Below, one piece after another: positions 1 to 5,293 of a stretch of 8,162 nt of DNA. The DNA is from JAVBNC01 sp031551765 (GTDB lineage: Bacteria; Desulfobacterota; Desulfovibrionia; Desulfovibrionales; Desulfovibrionaceae): contig JAVBNC010000037.1 in the NCBI GenBank assembly GCA_031551765.1, positions 1-8,162 of the forward strand. The letters are read 5' to 3'. Within the stretch, counting starts at the first letter, position 1; each line of letters starts with the position of its first letter. Under the pieces are notes generated by a model. That model saw only the letters and a program-made list of their open reading frames with translations. It had not been told where the DNA came from and ran no database searches. The translations under genes were made by a program, and so were the position numbers.

Positions 1-115
1 TCTCAGTGATTCTTCCGTGGCCCCGCCCTACCAGACGTGCCTGCCAAAATAAAACTAAAACAGGCAATAAAACCCGCGGCCCAAATTGGGGGCCAACGGG
101 CACCTTTTCTTAAAC

Positions 116-163
116 CAAAGTTCCCCCTTCCCCCCACACCCCTATCCCCTCCAAAGAACTTTG
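116..163. repeat. Inverted repeat with 8-bp arms
   Basis: CAAAGTTC (116-123) is matched exactly by GAACTTTG (156-163) across a 32-base C-rich loop, with a G-run just after the right arm. The loop is long and there is no T-tract, so a terminator function is not shown. It may be a decayed relative of the larger palindrome at 459-510, which also joins C/G runs to A/T runs. Confidence 0.35.
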
Positions 164-283
164 ACGGGGGGATAATCAGGGAACCCCAGTCTTACGCTAT
201 ATCCCAGTCTCACCTGAACCGGCAGTCCGCCGGAACCGCCTTTCCCGCACGACGCCCCCCTGAACACCGTTGCAACGAAGAAA

Positions 284-436
284 GTCCGCCAGGATGGCGG
301 ACAGCCGCGCAGCGGAGCGGCGGGGCGCAAGAAAAGCCTTTATCCGCGCAGCGAGACGGCGGTCGCGCCCGCCGGCGGCTTGCACGCCCTGCGCAACATC
401 CCGCCGCGAAAGGCCGTGTCCGCCAGGACGGCGGAC
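284..436. repeat. Two copies of a GTCCGCC/GGCGGAC hairpin motif
   Basis: GTCCGCC-AGGAT-GGCGGAC occurs at 284-302 and GTCCGCC-AGGAC-GGCGGAC at 418-436, identical except for one loop base. Between them, CCGCGCAGCGGAGCGG (305-320) and CCGCGCAGCGAGACGGC (344-360) are a second related pair. The pattern looks like a compound intergenic repeat of small GC hairpins rather than coding sequence. Whether it recurs elsewhere in the genome cannot be seen from this window. Confidence 0.5.
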
Positions 437-458
437 CGGCCGTCACCTGGAGTGGGGG

Positions 459-510
459 GCTGGGGGAAGGGAAACCCCTTTTTTGAAAAAGGGGTTTCCC
501 TTCCCCCAGC
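459..510 (-). terminator. Large 25-bp-stem hairpin, probable bidirectional terminator
   Basis: Positions 459-483 pair perfectly with 486-510, leaving a two-base centre (484-485). The arms consist of G5, A2, G3, A3, C4, T5 and their complements. It begins one base after the stop codon of the sigma-54 regulator (stop at 512-514, minus strand), where a terminator is expected. There is no T-run outside the stem. Within each strand, however, a smaller GGGG-AAGGGAAA-CCCC followed by a run of five or six T can form, so the element could terminate in both directions. The palindrome is certain; its function is inferred. Confidence 0.6.
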
Positions 511-511
511 G

Positions 512-2584
512 CTACGCGCCACGGCGCGTCTGCAAATAACGCAGAAAGTCGCGGCCCTGGGAGGTGATGCGGGTGCCCTGCTTAGTGACGCCGGATTCCA
601 GAAAGCCTTTTTCCTTGAGCACGCTGAGGGCGGTGCGCAACAGGTAGGGCTGGGGCCTGTGGCCGCGTTCCCGGAGCATGGCGTCCAGGGAATAGCGGCC
701 CATGGGGGAACTGGCGCCCGCGCTGGCGTAGGCGGACAGTATTTCCCGCACCAGGGCGAACAGGTTGCGCCGGTTCAGCTCCTGGATGAACAGCTCTTCG
801 TCCGCCGGGTCCGGGCTGACGGGAAGGGTGGCCGCATTTTCCACGCCGTGCAGGTAATGAGGCAGATCTTCCGGAGCGCAGGCGCGGCCTTCCGGGGTAA
901 CGGTGCAGAGGTAGGTGACCACGTTCTGCAATTCCCGCACGTTGCCGGGCCACTCGTAGCGGCTGAAGAAATGCCTCAGCTTGGGACCCAGCCTGAGGGC
1001 GCGGCCGAAACGCTCGCGGGCGAAGTATTCCGCCAGCAGGAACACGTCGCCTTCCCGCTGCCGCAGCGGGGGGATGAGCAGCGGACAGATGCAGATGCGG
1101 TAGAACAAGTCGGCGCGGAAAGTCCCGGCCCGCACCATGCGGCTCAAATTCCGGTTGGTGGCGGCGATAACCCGCACGTTGACCGGCAGCACCCCGCCCC
1201 CGCCTATGCGGCGCACCTCTTTTTCCTCCAGCACGCGCAGCAGCTTGGCCTGGGCTTCCGGAGAGGCGTCGCCGATTTCGTCCAGAAAGATGGTGCCGTT
1301 GTGGGCCTGTTCGAACAGCCCGGCCTTGCCGCCGCGCCGCGCGCCGGTGAACGCGCCGTCCTCGTAGCCGAACAGCTCGCTTTCCACCAGCATTTCCGGC
1401 AGGGCGGCAAAGTTTATGGCCACGAAAGGCCCGTTCCGGCGCGGGGAAAGCTGGTGCACGGACTGGGCGAACAGCTCCTTGCCCACGCCGCTCTCCCCTT
1501 CCAGCAGCAGAGCCAGTTCCGTGCCCGCGAAACGGCGGGCCTTGTCCACGGCGTCCTGCAATACGACGGAGCGTCCGGCTATCTGGTCAAAGGAGTACTT
1601 GGCGCTGTTGCCCACGCCTTTCAGCTCGCGGCGGACCTTGTTCTCCAGCTCCTGCACCTTGCTCACGGGCTTGATGTTCACCACCGCGCCCAGACTTTCG
1701 CCGCCTTCGCCCTTGCCCAGCCCTTCCGCGCGCAGCACGTAATAGCTCTCCCCCACCTTGGTCAGGATGTCGTCCGGCTTTTCCGGCAGGGGCAGCGGAC
1801 CGCCGAGGGGCAGCTCCGGGAACAGCTCCCGCAGGTGCAAGGGGCCGGATTCGCCCAGCTTGCCAAACAGGCGTAGGGCCGCCGTGTTGGCCCCATCAAT
1901 GGTTCCCACCGGGCTCAGGCTGATGATGGCCTCGTCCACGTGGGCCACCAGGGCGGCGGCTTTTTTCTTCATCTGGTGGTGGCGCCGCGTACATCGGAAC
2001 ACCGATTCCATGTAAGTGAAGGCGATATCGTCCAGCACCGAGGGCGGCACGTCGCAGGCCGCCAGGATATCCGCGTAGGTGGTAAGGGTCAGTTCCTTCA
2101 CGCCCAGGTCTATGACCGTGGCGGCCCAGTCCGGCACGTTCTTGTTGCGGCCCGCCGTGACGGCCAGGGTGATCTCGCGCGGCAGGGGGCGGGTGTTGCG
2201 CGGGTAGTGCAGAATGAAATCGATGTGCGTGACCCCGAAATCCCTGATGCCCTGCAGCAGGTGTTCCGCTCTGTCCTGGGAATTGCCCACCAGAATGGCC
2301 CGGGTGCCCGGCGGCAGGTCCAGCAGCAGGTCAAAGCTGCAGGGGTTGATGAAGCGGCCCGCGTTCAGCACCGTGCTGCTCTGGGGCAGGTGCTCCAGCA
2401 GGTAGGAATGGGCCTCGTGGTAGGAGGCGAGGTAGATGTCGAAATCCGGCGGGGGCGGGCCGTCATGCAGGTCCAGGCACCAGTCTCTGACTGAGACGTA
2501 GCGGCCGAGCAGCTGTTCCAGCTGGCCACGCAGCGTGGTGCACACCACTTCGCCCTGGGCGACGACGCACAAACTTTTCTTCAT
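512..2584 (-). CDS. Sigma-54-dependent transcriptional activator with PrpR-like sensor and winged-helix C-terminus
   Basis: This is a 690-aa cytoplasmic activator that would use ATP to open sigma-54 RNA polymerase. Residues 1-200 form a two-lobed sensor whose spacing recalls PrpR_N (NP-SFD near 80-85; AVTAGR near 141-146), though the similarity is weak. Residues 211-310 are PAS-like and lead into a short coiled linker. The AAA+ module is complete: Walker A GESGVGKE (363-370), GAFTGA (410-415), Walker B TIFLDEIGD (431-439), FRADLFYR (489-496) and WPGNVREL (545-552). The C-terminus (about 600-685) lacks the usual Fis-type HTH and reads as a winged helix ending ITSQGRDFLRYL. The ATG at 2584 is chosen because AGGAGGGG lies 5 bases upstream and because a sigma-54 promoter (2660-2676) lies inside the longer open frame starting at 2692. 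It is divergent from the exchanger gene, its likely target. The effector is unknown. Confidence 0.9.
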   Translation of the reverse strand: MKKSLCVVAQGEVVCTTLRGQLEQLLGRYVSVRDWCLDLHDGPPPPDFDIYLASYHEAHSYLLEHLPQSSTVLNAGRFINPCSFDLLLDLPPGTRAILVGNSQDRAEHLLQGIRDFGVTHIDFILHYPRNTRPLPREITLAVTAGRNKNVPDWAATVIDLGVKELTLTTYADILAACDVPPSVLDDIAFTYMESVFRCTRRHHQMKKKAAALVAHVDEAIISLSPVGTIDGANTAALRLFGKLGESGPLHLRELFPELPLGGPLPLPEKPDDILTKVGESYYVLRAEGLGKGEGGESLGAVVNIKPVSKVQELENKVRRELKGVGNSAKYSFDQIAGRSVVLQDAVDKARRFAGTELALLLEGESGVGKELFAQSVHQLSPRRNGPFVAINFAALPEMLVESELFGYEDGAFTGARRGGKAGLFEQAHNGTIFLDEIGDASPEAQAKLLRVLEEKEVRRIGGGGVLPVNVRVIAATNRNLSRMVRAGTFRADLFYRICICPLLIPPLRQREGDVFLLAEYFARERFGRALRLGPKLRHFFSRYEWPGNVRELQNVVTYLCTVTPEGRACAPEDLPHYLHGVENAATLPVSPDPADEELFIQELNRRNLFALVREILSAYASAGASSPMGRYSLDAMLRERGHRPQPYLLRTALSVLKEKGFLESGVTKQGTRITSQGRDFLRYLQTRRGA

Positions 2585-2589
2585 GAACG

Positions 2590-2597
2590 CCCCTCCT
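2590..2597 (-). promoter_or_regulatory. Shine-Dalgarno of the sigma-54 regulator
   Basis: On the minus strand AGGAGGGG ends 5 bases before the ATG at 2584. It decides the start: the in-frame ATG further upstream (2692) has no such site and lies upstream of the predicted transcript start. Confidence 0.8.
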
Positions 2598-2659
2598 GTT
2601 CCCGGAACATGTCCGCTTTTTTTCATCCTTCGGAAAACGGAAAACCAGCAGAAAAACGT

Positions 2660-2676
2660 TGCAAAGCCGGTGCCAC
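2660..2676 (-). promoter_or_regulatory. Sigma-54 (-24/-12) promoter of the regulator gene
   Basis: The minus strand reads GTGGCACCGGCTTTGCA, matching the sigma-54 consensus YTGGCACG-N4-TTGCW at all core positions, with the required ten bases between GG and GC. Transcription should start near 2649, giving a leader of about 65 bases to the ATG at 2584. A sigma-54 promoter in front of a sigma-54 activator implies positive autoregulation or control by another such activator. The motif is seen directly; its activity is inferred. Confidence 0.75.
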
Positions 2677-2701
2677 GGACGCGATGTATCACTGGAAAAC
2701 G

Positions 2702-2791
2702 TTAGGTTGCGGGAGCTTACGGCGACACGGGGCTCCAGCCTGAAAGCTGTTTAGGTTGTTTGGGCTTTTTTTAGGTTTTGTATTAGTCCTA
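2702..2791. promoter_or_regulatory. Direct repeats TTAGGTT, candidate upstream activator sites
   Basis: TTAGGTTG occurs at 2702-2709 and 2751-2758, and TTAGGTTT at 2771-2778. A possible inverted half-site, CCTA, lies at 2788-2791. They sit between the two divergent sigma-54 promoters, about 97-166 bases upstream of the predicted exchanger start and about 53-122 upstream of the regulator start, a distance typical of enhancer sites for this activator class. Spacings of 49 and 20 bases are not all whole helical turns, so the exact operator is uncertain. Confidence 0.4.
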
Positions 2792-2823
2792 TTTGGGAAA
2801 ATCAATATAAAAACTCCGTGCAT

Positions 2824-2836
2824 TATCAGCGTATTA
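2824..2836 (+). promoter_or_regulatory. Candidate IHF binding site
   Basis: TATCAGCGTATTA fits the IHF consensus WATCAR-N4-TTR at every specified position. It lies in an AT-rich stretch a few bases upstream of the -24 element at 2841. IHF often bends DNA between activator sites and sigma-54 promoters. Here it lies close to the promoter (centre about -38), so it could help or compete with polymerase. The consensus is short and could match by chance. Confidence 0.4.
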
Positions 2837-2840
2837 AATT

Positions 2841-2857
2841 TTGGAATAGTGTTTGCA
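2841..2857 (+). promoter_or_regulatory. Sigma-54 (-24/-12) promoter of the exchanger gene set
   Basis: TTGGAATAGTGTTTGCA has TTGG at -24, TTTGCA at -12 and exactly ten bases between GG and GC. The CAC part of the -24 box is degenerate (AAT), so it should be weaker than the divergent one. The predicted start is near 2868, giving a leader of about 86 bases before the ATG at 2954. It faces the anion exchanger and is the natural target of the divergent activator. Confidence 0.65.
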
Positions 2858-2944
2858 ATTTCAGCCGGGAATCTTTTCCGCTCCGGTTTTATGCACAAGC
2901 ATGTACGAACGCGTGCACAGATATTTCATTTACCACAACAACTT

Positions 2945-2951
2945 GGAGGAG
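2945..2951 (+). promoter_or_regulatory. Shine-Dalgarno of the exchanger gene
   Basis: GGAGGAG lies just before the ATG at 2954 (four bases from GGAGG). It decides the start: the open frame continues upstream to 2756, but that extension would include the -24/-12 promoter and an AT-rich regulatory stretch, so it is not translated from this promoter. Confidence 0.75.
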
Positions 2952-2953
2952 TT

Positions 2954-4408
2954 ATGGAAAAAGCCGTCGCCGCTGGGACCCAACCGGAACAAACAGACTC
3001 TCTCCTAAAGCAGTACATGCCCCACCTGATTACGGTGGGGGTTCTGCTGGCCATCTGGTTCATGCCCGTTCCCCAGGGGCTGAATCCCAAGGCCTGGCAT
3101 TTGTTCGCCATTTTCGTGGCCACCATTGTGGGCTTTATCACCAAGCCCTACCCCATGGCCGTAGTGGCGCTGATGGCCATAACGCTCTGCGCCTTCACCA
3201 AAACGGTCTCCCCGCGTGAATCCCTGAGCGCTTTCGGCGATACCACCATCTGGCTTATCGTCGCGGCGTTCTTTTTGTCCCGCGCGTTCATCAAGACCGG
3301 CCTGGGACACAGAATAGCTTACATCTTCATGGGCAAGCTGGGCAAAACCACGCTGGGCCTGGCTTACGGCACCACCATCACCAACATTATTATGGCCCCG
3401 GCCATTCCTTCCAACACGGCGCGCCTGGGCGGCATTCTCTTTCCGCTGCAAATGGCCACCGCGCTGGCCTATGACAGCGACCCCGCCAAGGGCACGGGCC
3501 GCCGCATCGGCTCTTTTCTGATGGCCAGCGTGTTCCAGGGCAACCTGGTAGTTTCCTCGCTGTTCATGACGGCTTCCGCGCCCAACCTGATGGTGGCCGG
3601 CTTCGCCACGGCGGCCGGAACGCCCATAAGCTGGATGACCTGGTTCGTGGGCGCCTGTGTGCCCGCGCTGATCTGCCTGTTCCTCATCCCGCTGGTGCTG
3701 TACATCGTCTGGCCCCCGGAGATAAAGCAGAGCCCGCAGGCCGTGGAAATCGCCAAGAAAAAGCTGGAGGAGCTGGGCCCGGTCAAAAAGCAGGAATGGG
3801 TCATGCTGTGCGTGTTCATCGGCCTTTTGGGCCTGTGGACCGTCGGCGACATGCTGTTCAAGGTCAACGCCACCGTGGCCGCCCTGGTGGGCCTGTGCGC
3901 GCTTCTGGCCACCCGGGTGCTGACCTGGGCCGACCTTTCCGCTGAAAAAGGCGCCTGGAACACCCTGACCTGGTTCTCCGCCCTGGTGATGATGGCCGGG
4001 TTCCTGAACAAGCTGGGCTTTATCGCCTGGATGAGTAAGCTGATCGCCGGTTCCATGGGCGGCATGGCCTGGCCCGTGGCTTTTGTGCTGCTGATCGCCA
4101 TTTTCGTGTATTCACACTACTTTTTCGCCAGCAACACCGCCCACATCGCCGCCATGTTCCCGGCCTTTCTGGGCGTGCTGGTGGCTCTGGGCACCCCGCC
4201 CATGCTGGCGGCCCTGGGCCTTTCTTACTGCAGCAACCTGATGGGCGGCCTGACCCACTACGGCAACGGCTCCGCTCCCATTTTCCTGGATTCCGGCTAC
4301 ATACCGCTCAAACCCTGGTGGCTGATGGGCCTGTGCTTCACCACCCTGTTCCTCACTGTCTTCCTGGCCGTCGGCCCCCTGTGGTGGAAGCTGATCGGCC
4401 TTATCTAG
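2954..4408 (+). CDS. DASS-family di/tricarboxylate anion exchanger (TtdT/CitT-like)
   Basis: A 484-aa inner-membrane carrier of the divalent anion:sodium symporter (SLC13/INDY) superfamily, with many hydrophobic segments (for example 24-38, 46-61, 98-112, 230-253, 282-297, 376-390, 455-474). Both signature SNT motifs are present: PSNTAR (152-157) in the first half and ASNTAH (392-397) in the second. The GLTHYGNGSAPIF segment (432-444) is characteristic of the CitT/TtdT/plastid 2-oxoglutarate-malate translocator branch. The Arg and His following the two SNT motifs match positions where exchanger-type members carry basic residues in place of bound sodium, so antiport is more likely than sodium symport. 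The length is normal for the family. The substrate is probably a di- or tricarboxylate, but a sulfonated analogue cannot be excluded. It is the first gene behind the sigma-54 promoter, followed after 82 bases by an iron-sulfur protein gene. Confidence 0.88.
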   Translation: MEKAVAAGTQPEQTDSLLKQYMPHLITVGVLLAIWFMPVPQGLNPKAWHLFAIFVATIVGFITKPYPMAVVALMAITLCAFTKTVSPRESLSAFGDTTIWLIVAAFFLSRAFIKTGLGHRIAYIFMGKLGKTTLGLAYGTTITNIIMAPAIPSNTARLGGILFPLQMATALAYDSDPAKGTGRRIGSFLMASVFQGNLVVSSLFMTASAPNLMVAGFATAAGTPISWMTWFVGACVPALICLFLIPLVLYIVWPPEIKQSPQAVEIAKKKLEELGPVKKQEWVMLCVFIGLLGLWTVGDMLFKVNATVAALVGLCALLATRVLTWADLSAEKGAWNTLTWFSALVMMAGFLNKLGFIAWMSKLIAGSMGGMAWPVAFVLLIAIFVYSHYFFASNTAHIAAMFPAFLGVLVALGTPPMLAALGLSYCSNLMGGLTHYGNGSAPIFLDSGYIPLKPWWLMGLCFTTLFLTVFLAVGPLWWKLIGLI

Positions 4409-4416
4409 CCTGATAC

Positions 4417-4444
4417 ACGCGGCGCCCGGCAACGGGCGCCGCGT
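4417..4444 (+). terminator. 12-bp hairpin with GCAA loop between exchanger and ferredoxin-like gene
   Basis: Positions 4417-4428 pair perfectly with 4433-4444 around a GCAA (GNRA) tetraloop, starting nine bases after the exchanger stop. No T-tract follows. It is therefore better read as a transcript-stabilising or partially terminating element that sets different levels of the exchanger and the downstream genes than as a full intrinsic terminator. Confidence 0.55.
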
Positions 4445-4490
4445 CCCAATCTCCCTTACGCACCACCCTGTTACGCCATGGAGAAAACGA

Positions 4491-5228
4491 ATGGCAAAGA
4501 TTAACGCTGACAAATGCACAGGCTGTAAAAACTGCCTCATTTTCTGTCCGGACGGCGCCATCAATTATAAGGACGGCAAGTGCAGCGTGGATAGCGCCGT
4601 GTGCACGGAATGTTTCGTCTGTATCCGCCGCCCCGTCTGCCCGGAAGGCGCCTTTGAAAAGACGCCGATAGAGAGCATGCTCAAACAGTTCCAGCACTCT
4701 CTCAGCGACCCTTCCGCCAACACCCCGATCAAAAAGGGCCTGGTGGGACGCGGCGGCCAGGAAGTGAAAACCGTGGACGTGGACAACACGCTGGCCCCCG
4801 GCACCATCCGCATGACCATTGACGTGGGCCGCCCGGGTGTGGGCTGCTATATGTACGATGTAGAAAAAATCCTGATGGCCGTCACCAAGGCCGGCGCGCA
4901 ACTGCCCCCCGGTTCCGGTTCCCCTCTGGCCCTGGTGCTGGAAGACCGCGCCACGGGCAAGCTCAGCGAAGAATGCCTGCCCTACCACGTCCACTCCCTG
5001 ATCATTGAAGCCACCTTCCCGGACACGGACCTGAACAAGGTGGTCAAAGCCATGCAGAGCGTGGAAAAAGACATCAACACCGTGTTCACCGTGGGCCTGA
5101 CCATGCACGTGGACGACGAAAACTGCTGGAACAAGGCGCTGGACCGCCTGGACGACATCGGCTTTCCCAAGCCCTACCGCGGCAAAGTCAACATGGGTCT
5201 CGGCCGCCCGTATCCCCCCAAGCTGTAG
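4491..5228 (+). CDS. Two-cluster ferredoxin-domain protein with unrecognised C-terminal domain
   Basis: A 245-aa soluble protein with no signal peptide or membrane segment. The N-terminus is a bacterial-type double [4Fe-4S] ferredoxin: C9-x2-C12-x2-C15-x3-C19-P and C38-x2-C41-x2-C44-x5-C50-P, with an additional C31. The second motif has two more residues (IRRPV) before its last Cys than the canonical Cx2Cx2Cx3CP. Residues 100-245 form a domain I do not recognise, with VGRPGVGCYMYDVEK (112-126), LPPGSGSPLALVLED (138-152), PYHVHSLIIEATFPD (164-178) and a C-terminal GLGRPYPP. A distant relation to ferredoxin-containing reductases is possible but not shown. GGAG lies seven bases before the ATG. 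It probably belongs to the same transcript as the exchanger (82-base gap with a hairpin) and the next gene (65-base gap). An electron-transfer or reductase role on the imported anion is an inference. Confidence 0.8.
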   Translation: MAKINADKCTGCKNCLIFCPDGAINYKDGKCSVDSAVCTECFVCIRRPVCPEGAFEKTPIESMLKQFQHSLSDPSANTPIKKGLVGRGGQEVKTVDVDNTLAPGTIRMTIDVGRPGVGCYMYDVEKILMAVTKAGAQLPPGSGSPLALVLEDRATGKLSEECLPYHVHSLIIEATFPDTDLNKVVKAMQSVEKDINTVFTVGLTMHVDDENCWNKALDRLDDIGFPKPYRGKVNMGLGRPYPPKL

Positions 5229-5250
5229 GCCACGTTCTGACCAAACTTCA

Positions 5251-5282
5251 GGCCCAATTTCCGGCCCAATCAGGCCCAATCA
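5251..5282 (+). repeat. Tandem 10-base repeat in front of the Shine-Dalgarno of the next gene
   Basis: GGCCCAATCA is present twice in tandem at 5263-5272 and 5273-5282, with a third partial copy (GGCCCAAT) at 5251-5258. The last copy ends in the AGGAG (5282-5286) that serves the ATG at 5294. It looks like a small slippage duplication; copy number might alter the leader, but no function is shown. Confidence 0.5.
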
Positions 5283-5293
5283 GGAGAGATTCC

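Larger units (their letters stand above)
1..511. other. Noncoding region downstream of the regulator
   Basis: No reading frame here shows recognisable protein content, a good ribosome binding site or family motifs; the long open frames are low-complexity Arg/Pro/Ala-rich products of high GC. What is visible is structural. There is a 6-bp inverted repeat TGCCTG/CAGGCA (38-43, 61-66), an 8-bp inverted repeat CAAAGTTC/GAACTTTG (116-123, 156-163), two copies of a GTCCGCC-N5-GGCGGAC hairpin (284-302, 418-436), and a very large terminal hairpin (459-510). C-rich tracts at 121-136 resemble the right arm of that hairpin, as if an older copy had decayed. I read this as intergenic repeat debris between convergent or unrelated units. 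Confidence 0.6.

Noticed and set aside
37..486. 149-codon open frame in the 5' noncoding region
   Set aside because: It has no Shine-Dalgarno, a Pro/Arg/Ala-rich low-complexity product, and it runs through the GTCCGCC repeats and into the large palindrome.
380..1876. 498-codon open frame on the plus strand opposite the sigma-54 regulator
   Set aside because: It is antisense to the well-supported AAA+ coding region. The translation is rich in Gln, His, Ala and Val with no family motif, as expected for a shadow frame in GC-rich DNA.
2585..2692. Upstream extension of the sigma-54 regulator to an ATG at 2692
   Set aside because: The extension crosses a near-consensus sigma-54 promoter (2660-2676) and its residues look non-native. 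The ATG at 2584 has a strong Shine-Dalgarno.
2892..2917. TGCAC/GTGCA inverted repeat in the exchanger leader as a riboswitch-like element
   Set aside because: It has only five base pairs with a 16-base loop and no second structure or terminator, which is too weak to support a regulatory RNA.
2756..2953. N-terminal extension of the exchanger to 2756
   Set aside because: It contains the -24/-12 promoter, the IHF-like site and AT-rich regulatory DNA. GGAGGAG in front of the ATG at 2954 gives a protein of normal family length.
4401..5279. 292-codon open frame on the minus strand opposite the ferredoxin-domain gene
   Set aside because: It is antisense to a frame with two ferredoxin Cys motifs and a Shine-Dalgarno; its product is His/Val/Gly-rich with no motif.
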